NCBI GenBank assembly: GCA_017305635.1
Contig: JAFKKF010000024.1
Span: 1-33,170, forward strand
Source: Hyphomicrobiales bacterium
GTDB taxonomy: Bacteria > Pseudomonadota > Alphaproteobacteria > Rhizobiales > Kaistiaceae
Direction: 5' to 3'
DNA: 33,170 bases
Part shown: positions 8,507 through 15,734 of the stretch, piece after piece
Position numbering within the stretch: position 1 is the first letter of the stretch
Layout of the letters: each line of letters starts with the position of its first letter
Notes under the pieces: model-generated
What the model was told of the DNA's origin: nothing
Seen by the model: only the letters and a program-made list of their open reading frames with translations
The model's database searches: none
Translations under genes and position numbers: made by a program

Positions 8507-9087
8507 GCGCCGATATCCGCAAGATCGTCACCGTCGTCGAGGAAACCCTGATCGAGGGCGAAAGGCCCGTTTCCCCGCCGACGCGGCGCGCCGCCGCCAT
8601 CGCCGTCATCCGCAACCCGCATGCCAGGAAATACGTCGAGAACCTCGACGACCTGATCGCCGTCGGCGAAGAGCTCGGCAAGGTGCTCGGCGAACGCGCC
8701 GTCGCCGCTCTCGGCGTCGCGGGCGACAGGGTCGAGAGCTATGGCAAGGCCGCGCTGGTCGGGGCCGATGGCGAACTCGAGCACGCCGCCGCCCTCCTCC
8801 ACCCGAAGCTTGGGAGCCCGCTCCGCAAGGTCCTCGGCAAGGGCGCCGCCCTCATCCCCTCCTCGAAGAAGCGCGGCGCTCCCGGCGCCCCCCTCGACAT
8901 CCCCCTCGGCCACAAGGATGCGGCCTTCGTGCGCTCGCATTTCGACGGCATGGAGGTGCACATCGCCGATGCGCCCCGCGCCGACGAGATCATGATCGCC
9001 ATCGCCGTCACCGATTCCGGCCGCCCGCACCCCCGCGTCGGCGGCCTTAAGGTCTCCGAGATCAAGGGCGAGGACGGGCTGCGGTAG
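8503..9087 (+). CDS. Amino acid synthesis family protein (PF06684/DUF1185), copy 2
   Basis: 194 residues, the same length as copy 1 and by eye a little under half identical. Shared blocks are RKIVTVVEE, SYGKAALVGADGELEHAAALLH, FVRSHFDGMEVHIADAPRADEI and the identical C-terminal IKGEDGLR. The EHxA...H segment, the YGK lysine and the RSHFD block are kept in both copies, so both look functional. The start overlaps the copy-1 stop. The gene is followed by a dispersed repeat and then by the convergent enamidase gene. Function unknown. Confidence 0.87.
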   Translation: MSADIRKIVTVVEETLIEGERPVSPPTRRAAAIAVIRNPHARKYVENLDDLIAVGEELGKVLGERAVAALGVAGDRVESYGKAALVGADGELEHAAALLHPKLGSPLRKVLGKGAALIPSSKKRGAPGAPLDIPLGHKDAAFVRSHFDGMEVHIADAPRADEIMIAIAVTDSGRPHPRVGGLKVSEIKGEDGLR

Positions 9088-9110
9088 TCGCCAACAACGC
9101 CGCCTCGGTT

Positions 9111-9215
9111 CCTCCCCCGTTTACGGGGGATGGGGACCGCCGAAGGCGGTGGAGGGGGCGCGTGAAGGACGCGACGCCCTCCCTCTCCCCTTGTGGGAGT
9201 GGGGAAGCGGAGGGG
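9111..9215. repeat. Dispersed intergenic repeat (family A, copy 2)
   Basis: It lies between convergent genes. The palindrome CCTCCCCCGT-TT-ACGGGGGA begins at 9111. The hairpin ACCGCC-GAA-GGCGGT at 9136-9150 is followed by GGAGGGGGCGCGTGAA. Compared with copy 1 the hairpin stem differs on both arms in a compensating way. A second CTCCCC-TTGTGGGAG-like hairpin follows (about 9184-9200), also matching the downstream hairpin order of copy 1. Confidence 0.85.
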
Positions 9216-9224
9216 TAGGGCCCC

Positions 9225-10418
9225 CTACCCCGCCACCGCCGCCATGGTCTGCGCCGGCGGCGTGTTGCGCGAGCGCTGTGTCCTGACGACCCCGTCGATC
9301 ACCGTCATCGATATGCCGGGAATGTCGCCGAGCTGCACCGCCTCGAGGAGGTTGCTGCCGGCCGAGTGCTGCGGCTTGTCGAGGAGCACGAAATCCGCCG
9401 CGCGCCCGACCTCGATCAGCCCGCAGTCGAGATTGCGCATGCGCGCCGTGTTGCCGGTGGCGAAGCAGAAGGCCACCTCCGCCGGCACGTCGCCGAGCGC
9501 CGACAGCATCGCCACCATGCGCAGGATGCCGAGCGGCTGCACGCCCGAGCCCGCCGGCGCATCCGTGCCGAGGATCACGCGCTCGAGCTGGCCGATCTCC
9601 TTCGCCGTGCGTAGCGCATAGAGCGCCGCCCGCTCGTTGCCGTTGTGGACGATCTCGAGCCCCCGCCCGCAATTTTCGCAGAGGCAGCGGATCTGCTTGT
9701 CGGGCAGCGCCGTATGCCCGCCATTGACGTGGCCGATCACGTCCGTGTCGGCGGCGAGCACGATGTCCGCATCGATCAGTCCGGAGCCCGGGATCGACGG
9801 CCCGCCGGTATGGATGGTGCTCTGGATGCCGTACTTCCGCGCCCAGGCGACCATCTGCCGCGCCGTCTCGCCGTCCTTCACCGAGCCGAGGCCGACCTCG
9901 CCGAGGAGCTTCACGCCCGCCGCGGCGAGCTCCTTGAAATCCTCTTCGACCATGCCCTTCTCGATCACCGGCGCGCCGGCATGGACCTTCACCCCCGACG
10001 GCCGGAAATTGGTGAACTGGCGCTGCGCCGAGACCGCCATCGCCTTCAGCCCGACGATGTCGTAGGGCCGGCCGGGCGTATGCACCTCGCCCGCCGAGAT
10101 CATGGTGGTCACGCCGCCATGCAGGCACGAATCGATCCAGTTCAATTGGCTCTGGCGCGGCGTCCAGTCGCCGGCCACCGGATGGCAATGGCTGTCGATC
10201 AGGCCCGGCGACAGCCCGCCGCCCTTGGCGTCGATCACCACCGTCGCGCCTTCGGCATCGACGTCCTTCGCCCGGCCGATCGCGGTGATCCTGCCGTTCT
10301 CCGCGACGATCGCGTCGGCATCGAGGATCGGCTTGCCGAGATCCCCCGACAGGAGAATCCCGATATTGCGGATCACCAGCTTGGACGGACCCGACGGCCC
10401 GCTCGTATCATGGCTCAT
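9225..10418 (-). CDS. ena: Enamidase (1,4,5,6-tetrahydro-6-oxonicotinate hydrolase)
   Basis: 397-residue amidohydrolase-superfamily protein that closely resembles Eubacterium barkeri enamidase (Ena), as recalled. Matching blocks are LVIRNIGILLSGDL, LHGGVTTMISAGEVHTPGRP, RPSGVKVHAGAPVIEKGM, VEEDF, LLGEVGLGSVK, IHTGGPSIPGS, GNTARM, GDIPGIS and the C-terminal SRNTPPA. Likely metal ligands are H77 and H79 (SHCH), the bridging E174 (a Glu instead of a carboxylated Lys, as in Ena), H203, H230 and D286. Ena hydrolyses the ring enamide to (S)-2-formylglutarate and ammonia. The ATG at 10418 lies four bases after the marR stop; an ATG eight codons upstream would overlap marR. It is the last gene of a hydrolase - marR - ena operon. 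Confidence 0.9.
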   Translation of the reverse strand: MSHDTSGPSGPSKLVIRNIGILLSGDLGKPILDADAIVAENGRITAIGRAKDVDAEGATVVIDAKGGGLSPGLIDSHCHPVAGDWTPRQSQLNWIDSCLHGGVTTMISAGEVHTPGRPYDIVGLKAMAVSAQRQFTNFRPSGVKVHAGAPVIEKGMVEEDFKELAAAGVKLLGEVGLGSVKDGETARQMVAWARKYGIQSTIHTGGPSIPGSGLIDADIVLAADTDVIGHVNGGHTALPDKQIRCLCENCGRGLEIVHNGNERAALYALRTAKEIGQLERVILGTDAPAGSGVQPLGILRMVAMLSALGDVPAEVAFCFATGNTARMRNLDCGLIEVGRAADFVLLDKPQHSAGSNLLEAVQLGDIPGISMTVIDGVVRTQRSRNTPPAQTMAAVAG

Positions 10419-10422
10419 GGCT

Positions 10423-10941
10423 TCACCCTGCTGCGGCGCCATTGCGGGCGCCGTCCTTCAATTCCGCCCGCTCCTCCTCGCCGTCGGCGATGCGGTGGAG
10501 CATGTCGAGGAACGTCGCGCGCTCCGACGCCGAGAGCGGCGCCAGCACGCGCTCGCCGACCGTGACGCTCTTGGCGAGCAGCCCCGCCGTGAAGCGCTCT
10601 CCCGCCGGCGTCAGCCGGATGATGGCGAGCCGCTGGTCATCGGCCGACCCGGCGCGCTTCGCCCAGCCGTTCTTGACGAGCTTGCGGACCACGATGCTGA
10701 TCGTCGAGGGGTCCATCGCCGTCAGCCGGCCGAGGCGGTTCTGCGACAGTTCGCCATGCTTCAGGACGGTGGCGAGCGCTGCCATCTGCGTCGGCGTCAG
10801 GTCGTGCTCGCCCATCATCCGCTGGAAGATCATCGTCGCGCGCTGGTGGGCGCGCCGCAGCACATGCGCCGGATGGGTCGCAAGGTCATAGCCCGACGCC
10901 GTGCCGCCGCCCTTCCCGTCCGCGCGCCGCCTGCCCGCCAT
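10423..10941 (-). CDS. MarR family transcriptional regulator (likely island regulator)
   Basis: 172 residues with a winged helix-turn-helix. LTPTQMAALATVLKHGELSQ, NRLGRLTAMDPSTISIVVRK (recognition helix) and the wing RAGSADDQRLAIIRLTPAGE fit MarR well. Such regulators bind palindromes as dimers and release them on binding a pathway compound; NicR of Pseudomonas putida is a MarR protein that controls nicotinate degradation with 6-hydroxynicotinate as effector. The gene lies between the hydrolase and enamidase genes (13- and 4-base gaps), so it is probably autoregulated with them. Probable operators are the TTGTA-N4-TAC sites in the 11599-11758 gap. The effector is unproven. Confidence 0.9.
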   Translation of the reverse strand: MAGRRRADGKGGGTASGYDLATHPAHVLRRAHQRATMIFQRMMGEHDLTPTQMAALATVLKHGELSQNRLGRLTAMDPSTISIVVRKLVKNGWAKRAGSADDQRLAIIRLTPAGERFTAGLLAKSVTVGERVLAPLSASERATFLDMLHRIADGEEERAELKDGARNGAAAG

Positions 10942-10953
10942 CCGCCCGCGGCC

Positions 10954-11598
10954 TCAGGCGGCGATGTCGTGGTTCTGGATCACGGCGCCCGAGGAGAACG
11001 CCGCCGCCACCGCCGCCGCGTCGCTCACCACGCCGAAATGCGTCGCGATGTCGTAGAGCGAGCTCTCCTGCTCGCGCGGTCCCGTCGCCGCGCAGCAGTC
11101 GCGCGGCACCACCACCGAATAACCGTTGAAGAAGGCGTCGTGGACCGTCGAGCGCACGCAGATATTGGTCACCACGCCGAATACCACCAGCTGGTCGACC
11201 AGCATGTCCTTCAGCGTCACGTCGAGATCGGTCTGGAAGAAGCCGGAATAGCGATGCTTGATCACGTGGATCTCGTCGTCCCGCGCGCCGAGATCGTCGA
11301 TGATCTCGACGCCCCAGGTGCCTTCCACGCAATGCGGCGTGCGCTTCATGAACTCGCGGTCGCGGCGCATGTTCCTACGATGGCTGTCATGGATCCAGAT
11401 CACCGGCGCGCCGGCCGCCCGCGCCGCGGCGATCACCTTCAGTTGCGGCGGGACCAGCGTCTCGTATCCCGGCAGCACCATCTTGCCACCCGGCTTGCAG
11501 AAGTCGTTGACCATGTCGACGACCAGCACCGCCGCGCGCCGGGCGTCGAGATGCATCTGCTCGGAATTCCTGTGCGACGAGAAGACGTCGAGGTCCAT
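10954..11598 (-). CDS. Isochorismatase-family cysteine hydrolase, nicotinamidase-like
   Basis: 214 residues. The catalytic triad is visible: Asp in VLVVDMVNDF, Lys in VIKHRYSGFF and Cys in GVVTNICVRSTVHDAFF. A possible metal site like that of nicotinamidases is also present: Asp and His of HDSH, and His of TPHCVEGTWG. The PHCVEGTWGVEI and YSGFFQTDLD blocks occur in both nicotinamidases and related amide hydrolases such as RutB. In this cluster it could convert nicotinamide to nicotinate (inference), though another amide substrate is possible. The ATG at 11598 has AGGAGAG just upstream; the longer open frame back to 11694 is not needed. First gene of the minus-strand operon. Confidence 0.88.
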   Translation of the reverse strand: MDLDVFSSHRNSEQMHLDARRAAVLVVDMVNDFCKPGGKMVLPGYETLVPPQLKVIAAARAAGAPVIWIHDSHRRNMRRDREFMKRTPHCVEGTWGVEIIDDLGARDDEIHVIKHRYSGFFQTDLDVTLKDMLVDQLVVFGVVTNICVRSTVHDAFFNGYSVVVPRDCCAATGPREQESSLYDIATHFGVVSDAAAVAAAFSSGAVIQNHDIAA

Positions 11599-11620
11599 CG
11601 CTCTCTCCTGCCGGCTTCGT

Positions 11621-11661
11621 CCGTACTCGTACAAGGTGCGGCCGGCCACCGTCCCTGTCAA
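11621..11661 (-). promoter_or_regulatory. Candidate promoter and MarR operator of the hydrolase-marR-ena operon
   Basis: On the minus strand, TTGACA (11661-11656) is followed 21 bases later by TTGTACGAGTAC (11634-11623), an 8-of-10 match to TTGTA-N4-TACAA. The site lies 23 bases before the hydrolase ATG. The layout mirrors the divergent promoter on the plus strand. Confidence 0.5.
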
Positions 11662-11687
11662 TGCGCGACCGTGCCCCACGGCCCCGA

Positions 11688-11727
11688 TTGACAAGCCTCC
11701 CCCTTCGCGGAGATTGTAAGACTACAA
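11688..11727 (+). promoter_or_regulatory. Candidate promoter and MarR operator of the epimerase/ABC/hydroxylase side
   Basis: A consensus -35 TTGACA (11688-11693) is followed by a perfect inverted repeat TTGTA-AGAC-TACAA at 11714-11727, placed where the -10 and start site would lie. The ATG of the next gene is at 11759. A repressor bound there would block the promoter. The same half-sites recur on the minus strand at 11621-11634 and partly at 7889-7902. Confidence 0.55.
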
Positions 11728-11758
11728 ACGATCGTCGCGTGATGTCGAAGCGAGGCCC

Positions 11759-12592
11759 ATGATCGTCGCGGTCACCGGTTCGAGCGGCCTTCTCGGAAGC
11801 GCCATCGTCGCCGCGCTTGCCGCTGCCGGCCACCGCGTCGCCGGCATCGACGCCGTCCCCGCCCCGACCACCGCCATCGTCGCCGACCTGCGCGACCTCG
11901 GCGACGCGCTCCTCGCCTTCTCCGGGACCGAGGCCGTCATCCACGCCGCCGCCATCCCGCGCCCGACCGGACGGACGGCGCAGGACGTCTTCGCCACCAA
12001 CCTCACGCTCGCCTTCAATGCCGTCGAGGCCGCCGCGACGCTTGGCGTCCGCCGCTTCGTCTACGCCTCCTCCTTCGCCGTCCTCGGCCTTCCCTTCAAC
12101 ACGGCGCCGGTCGGCATCCGCTACCTCCCCGTCGACGAGGCCCATCCCGTCGGCCCGCAGGATGCCTATGCCCTCTCCAAGTGGCTCGGCGAGGAGACCG
12201 TCGAGGCCGCCACCCGCCGGGGCGCCTTCTCGGCCGTCAGCCTGCGGCTGCCCTGGATCCAGACGCCGGCGACCTTCATGGCCGAGGTCGGCCCGCGCCG
12301 CATCGGCCCCGACGCGCATCGCGACCTCTGGGCCTATATCGACGCCCGCGACGCCGCCGCGGCCTTCCTCGCCGCGCTCGCGGCGCCGGTCGGCGGCCAC
12401 CTCCGCCTCTTCCTCTCCGCCGCCGACACCTATGCCGAGACGCCGACCGCCGATCTCGTCCGCGCCTGGCCGGAAGCCGAGCTCCGCCGGCCACTCGCCG
12501 GCCATGCCTCGGTCATCGATTTCGCCGCCGCCCGCGCCGCCCTCGGCTTCGCCCCGCGCCATTCGTGGCGCGACTACGGACGCGCCGCATGA
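11759..12592 (+). CDS. NAD-dependent epimerase/dehydratase family protein (extended SDR)
   Basis: 277 residues. The Rossmann motif TGSSGLLGSAIV (about residues 6-17), the VIHAAAIPRP segment, YASSFAVLG (active-site Ser region) and the catalytic YALSK all fit extended SDRs. A DARDAAAAF segment near residue 200 is typical of UDP-sugar epimerase relatives. The substrate is unknown. It is the first gene on the plus side of the divergent promoter and so probably part of the catabolic regulon, where a reductase or dehydrogenase acting on an aldehyde such as 2-formylglutarate would be useful; that is only a possibility. A 142-base gap with no clear feature separates it from the ABC binding-protein gene. 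Confidence 0.87.
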   Translation: MIVAVTGSSGLLGSAIVAALAAAGHRVAGIDAVPAPTTAIVADLRDLGDALLAFSGTEAVIHAAAIPRPTGRTAQDVFATNLTLAFNAVEAAATLGVRRFVYASSFAVLGLPFNTAPVGIRYLPVDEAHPVGPQDAYALSKWLGEETVEAATRRGAFSAVSLRLPWIQTPATFMAEVGPRRIGPDAHRDLWAYIDARDAAAAFLAALAAPVGGHLRLFLSAADTYAETPTADLVRAWPEAELRRPLAGHASVIDFAAARAALGFAPRHSWRDYGRAA

Positions 12593-12734
12593 TGCTTCCT
12601 GGCGCGGCCGGTGACTGGACTTTGATGTTGCGGCCCGCCCGGCCGCCCGTATTCTCGTTCTCGAAGCTTGCCCCGCGCGGCATCCGCCGCCGGATGTCAG
12701 ATGCGCCAAGGCGCCAGGGATAAAGGGGACCCAG

Positions 12735-13901
12735 ATGACGTTGATTACCCGCCGTTCGCTCTTGAAAGCCGGTGCCGGCCTCGCCGCCACCGCCGCGCTG
12801 CCCATGCCCTTCGTGCGCGCCGCCGACCCGGTCAAGTTCGGCGTAGTCGAGCCCTTCTCCGGCGGCCTCGAGCTCTTCGGCCAGCAGGCGAAGCTCGGCC
12901 TCGATCTCGCCGCCGCGGAGATCAACGCCGCCGGCGGCATCCTCGGCCGCGAGGTCCAGCTGATCTACGAGGACGACAAGACCGACCCGAAGACGGCGGT
13001 CGAGCGCACCACCTCGCTCGTCCGCCGCGACGGCGTCGTCGCCGTCTGCGGTCCGATCACCTCCAACAACCGCGACGCGATGATGCCGACCCTCTCGCGC
13101 GCCAAGGTGCCGCTCCTCTACGCCACCAACTACGAGGGCGGCGGCTGCAACCGCTACCTCTTCTCCTTCAACACCGTGCCCAACCAGGAGCTGGAGAAAC
13201 TCCTGCCGCTGATGAAGGACAAGGCCGGCCCCTCGTTCTATCTCTTCGGCGCCGACTATGTCTGGCCGCAGAAGATGTTCGAGACCGGCGAGAAGATCAT
13301 CGCCGGCTTCGGCGGCAAGGTCGCCGGCAAGGAGTTCACCCCCTTCGGCGTCAAGGACTACGCGCCGGTCATCCGCCGCATCGCCGATTCCGGCGCCAAC
13401 GTGCTCGTCTTCGCGCTGCCCGGCGCCGACGGCATCACCTTCATCCGCCAGGCCGAGGACCTCGGCCTCCTGAAGAAGGTCAAGGTCGCCTTTCTCGGCT
13501 TCGGCGAGCTCTATCTCGGCGCCTTCGGCGAGGGCAAGGCGCAGGACATGTGGGTCGCGCTTCCCTTTGCCCAGTCGATCCAGACCGATCCGGTGAAGAA
13601 TTTCGTCGCCGACATCCAGAAGGTCGGCGGCGGCGACAAGACCGCCGTCTCGCAATATGCCTTCACCCACTACGTCTCGCTCCACGCCGCCAAGCTCGCC
13701 TTCGAGAAGTCGAAGTCGATCGACGGCGACGCGCTGGTCGATGGCCTCGAAGGCATCGTGGTGGATTCCCCCACCGGCAAGGTCACCGTCGGCAAGGACC
13801 ACCACGTCACGCTCGAGATGTTCACCGCCAGGACCGAAGGCGCGGGCCTCGTCGTCGTCGACGACCTCGGCCAGATCGCCCCGCAGCCCGGCTGCACTTG
13901 A
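12735..13901 (+). CDS. ABC transporter substrate-binding protein (branched-chain amino acid/amide type), Tat-exported
   Basis: 388 residues. The N-terminus has a twin-arginine signal (TRRSLLKAG, then a hydrophobic stretch and FVRA-ADP as likely cleavage site). The mature part is a Peripla_BP_6 Leu/Ile/Val-type protein: KFGVVEPFSGGLELFGQQ, EINAAGGILGREVQLIYEDD, DPKTAVERTTSLV and the NYEGGG hinge region. The closest familiar group is the urea/amide-binding UrtA/AmiC-like set. With the two ATPases and two permeases downstream it makes a complete importer, probably for the N-heterocycle degraded by this cluster (inference). It is followed by a 354-base gap filled with repeats, then the ATPase gene. 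Confidence 0.92.
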   Translation: MTLITRRSLLKAGAGLAATAALPMPFVRAADPVKFGVVEPFSGGLELFGQQAKLGLDLAAAEINAAGGILGREVQLIYEDDKTDPKTAVERTTSLVRRDGVVAVCGPITSNNRDAMMPTLSRAKVPLLYATNYEGGGCNRYLFSFNTVPNQELEKLLPLMKDKAGPSFYLFGADYVWPQKMFETGEKIIAGFGGKVAGKEFTPFGVKDYAPVIRRIADSGANVLVFALPGADGITFIRQAEDLGLLKKVKVAFLGFGELYLGAFGEGKAQDMWVALPFAQSIQTDPVKNFVADIQKVGGGDKTAVSQYAFTHYVSLHAAKLAFEKSKSIDGDALVDGLEGIVVDSPTGKVTVGKDHHVTLEMFTARTEGAGLVVVDDLGQIAPQPGCT

Positions 13902-14019
13902 TCCGCTCGGTGAAGTCCACGACCGCTCCGTCGTCATGGCCGGCCTTGTGCCGGCCATCCACGGATTTCTTTCTGACCGACCGCGAGCCAGAGCAATCGG
14001 CCATGGCGAAGACCGCGCT

Positions 14020-14233
14020 CACCTCTCCCCGGCGGGGAGAGGTCGGGTCGAGCCGGACGACAGTCCGGGTCGAGCCGGGTGAGGGGGAGACATCACCCGC
14101 GAACCGGACGCTTCAACCCACGGGCATGGCGGCGAGGGCAAGGTCGCCGGATGTTACCTCCGACGCCCCCTCGCCCCGGCCTCCAATTCGCTTCGCTCAT
14201 AAGAGGCGGAACCCTCTCCCCACCGGGGAGGCA
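14020..14233. repeat. Palindromic intergenic repeats (family B and related) inside the ABC transporter operon
   Basis: The 13902-14255 gap has no gene. At 14020-14088 lies a block starting CACCTCTCCCCGGCGGGGAG and ending GGGTGAGGGGGA; a homologous block occurs in reverse orientation at 24047-24114. A second block at about 14160-14233 ends in CTCTCCCCACCGGGGAGG. Both are GC-rich palindromes typical of Hyphomicrobiales intergenic spacers. They split the binding-protein gene from its ATPase and may lower downstream expression by attenuation or mRNA processing. Confidence 0.75.
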
Positions 14234-14255
14234 AGCGTCGCGGATACGGCCCCCC

Positions 14256-15041
14256 ATGCCTGACGCCTCCCCCTTCCTCGCCGTCGAGAATCTCACCAAG
14301 GCCTTCGGCGGCGTGCGCGCCGTCGACAGCGTCTCCTTCACCCTTGCCGCCAATGAGATGCGCTGCGTCATCGGCCCGAACGGCTGCGGCAAGACCACGC
14401 TCTTCAACCTGCTCACCGGCTACCTGCCGCCGACCTCCGGCTCGATCCACTTCGAAGGCGCCGACATTCCCGGCCGCCCGCTCTACGAGATCGCCCGCGC
14501 CGGCATCATCCGGAAATTCCAGGTCCCCTCCGTCTTTCCCGGCCTCACCGTGGACGAGAATTTGAGGATCGCGCTGGCCGGAAAAGCAAATCCAGGAAAA
14601 GTGGGAACCGGTTTTCCGTCCGGATTTGCGAAAAGAGAAGGACGCGCCGAGCGCATCCACATCCTCGAGCGCGTCCGCCTCGACCGCCACCGCCACGACG
14701 TGGCCGGCACGCTTTCGCACGGCCAGAAGCAATGGCTGGAGCTCGCCCTGGTGCTCGCCGGCAGCCCCCGCCTCATGCTCCTCGACGAGCCCGCCGCCGG
14801 CATGACCCGTGCCGAGAAGCAGGAGACCATCCGCCTCATCCGCTCGGTCCACGACGAATCCGGCATCAGCGCCCTCGTCATCGAGCACGACATGGATTTC
14901 GTCGAGGCGCTCGAATGCGAGGTCATGGTGATGATGCTCGGCCGCGTCGTCGCCTCCGGCTCCTACGCCGCCATGCGCGACGATCCGATGGTGCGCGAGG
15001 CCTATCTCGGCAATGGACATACGGGTGGCGGCCATGGCTGA
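14256..15041 (+). CDS. ABC transporter ATP-binding protein (LivG/UrtD-like)
   Basis: 261 residues. Walker A is GPNGCGKTT (40-48), the Q-loop region RKFQVPSVFPGLTV, the signature LSHGQKQWLE (153-162), Walker B LMLLDEP (173-179), and a late H-loop VIEHDMDFV. FPGLTVDENLRIAL is typical of the LivG/UrtD subfamily. Residues 111-125 are encoded entirely by an in-frame palindromic element (14586-14629) in the variable linker before the helical domain; this stretch is unlike family sequence. Both conserved flanks remain in frame, so the protein is probably functional. The ATG at 14256 was chosen because upstream sequence is repeat DNA. The 3' end overlaps the next gene by 8 bases. Confidence 0.93.
   Translation: MPDASPFLAVENLTKAFGGVRAVDSVSFTLAANEMRCVIGPNGCGKTTLFNLLTGYLPPTSGSIHFEGADIPGRPLYEIARAGIIRKFQVPSVFPGLTVDENLRIALAGKANPGKVGTGFPSGFAKREGRAERIHILERVRLDRHRHDVAGTLSHGQKQWLELALVLAGSPRLMLLDEPAAGMTRAEKQETIRLIRSVHDESGISALVIEHDMDFVEALECEVMVMMLGRVVASGSYAAMRDDPMVREAYLGNGHTGGGHG
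14586..14629. repeat. In-frame palindromic element within the ABC ATPase gene
   Basis: A nested inverted repeat. Outer arms GCAAATCC (14586-14593) and GGATTTGC (14622-14629) are perfect; inner arms GGAAAA (14595-14600) and TTTTCC (14612-14617) enclose GTGGGAACCGG. It is far more AT-rich than the surrounding gene. The sequence resembles the short palindromes usually found between genes in rhizobia. It spans 44 bases and, with one extra base, supplies 15 codons without breaking the frame. Confidence 0.8.
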
Positions 15042-15729
15042 GGGCCTCGTCGTCTCCGATCTCGTCGCCGGCTATGGCGGCGGCGTGGTGCTCGAGGGCC
15101 TGTCCCTCGACGTGCCGGCGGGGAAGAGCGTCGCACTCCTCGGCCGCAACGGCGTCGGCAAGACGACGCTCCTGAAGACCATCATGGGCCTGATCCACCC
15201 GAAATCCGGGTCGATCACCTTCGCCGGCCACCGCATCGACCGGCGCGAGCCCTTCCAGGTCGCCCGCGCCGGCATCGGCTACGTGCCGCAGGGGCGCGAG
15301 GTCTTCGCCGATCTCACCGTCGAGGAGAACCTCCTCCTCGGCGACCTCACGGCGAGCGATGCCGATGCCGTATACGCCATCTTTCCGGCGCTCGCCGAGA
15401 AGCGGAACAGTGCCGGCGGCCGGCTGTCGGGCGGCCAGCAGCAGCAGCTCGCCATCGGCCGCGCCCTCATGGCGAAGCCGAAGCTCCTCCTCCTCGACGA
15501 GCCCTCGGAAGGCATCCAGCCCTCGGTCGTCGACGAGATCGCCACCATCCTCGCCCGCACCGTGAAGACCGAGGGCATGGCCCTCCTCCTGGTCGAGCAG
15601 AACGTCGAGATCGCGTTGCGCCTGACCGAGCAGGTCTGCTTCATCGACCAGGGCCGCGTCGTCGCTTCCGAAACCGCCGCGGCGCTCCGCGCCTCGCCCG
15701 CCCTCATCGAAACCCACATGGCTCTCTGA
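15034..15729 (+). CDS. ABC transporter ATP-binding protein (LivF/UrtE-like)
   Basis: 231 residues. Walker A is GRNGVGKTT, followed by GIGYVPQGREVFADLTVEEN (the VPQGR block marks LivF/UrtE), signature LSGGQQQQLAIGRAL, Walker B LLLLDEPSEGIQPS and VEQNVEIAL. It is the second ATPase of the importer. I prefer the ATG at 15034, which lies just before the upstream stop (8-base overlap) and gives a family-like N-terminus; an ATG seven codons earlier (15013) is also open. The gap to the permease gene is 5 bases. Confidence 0.93.
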   Translation: MAEGLVVSDLVAGYGGGVVLEGLSLDVPAGKSVALLGRNGVGKTTLLKTIMGLIHPKSGSITFAGHRIDRREPFQVARAGIGYVPQGREVFADLTVEENLLLGDLTASDADAVYAIFPALAEKRNSAGGRLSGGQQQQLAIGRALMAKPKLLLLDEPSEGIQPSVVDEIATILARTVKTEGMALLLVEQNVEIALRLTEQVCFIDQGRVVASETAAALRASPALIETHMAL

Positions 15730-15734
15730 CGCCG

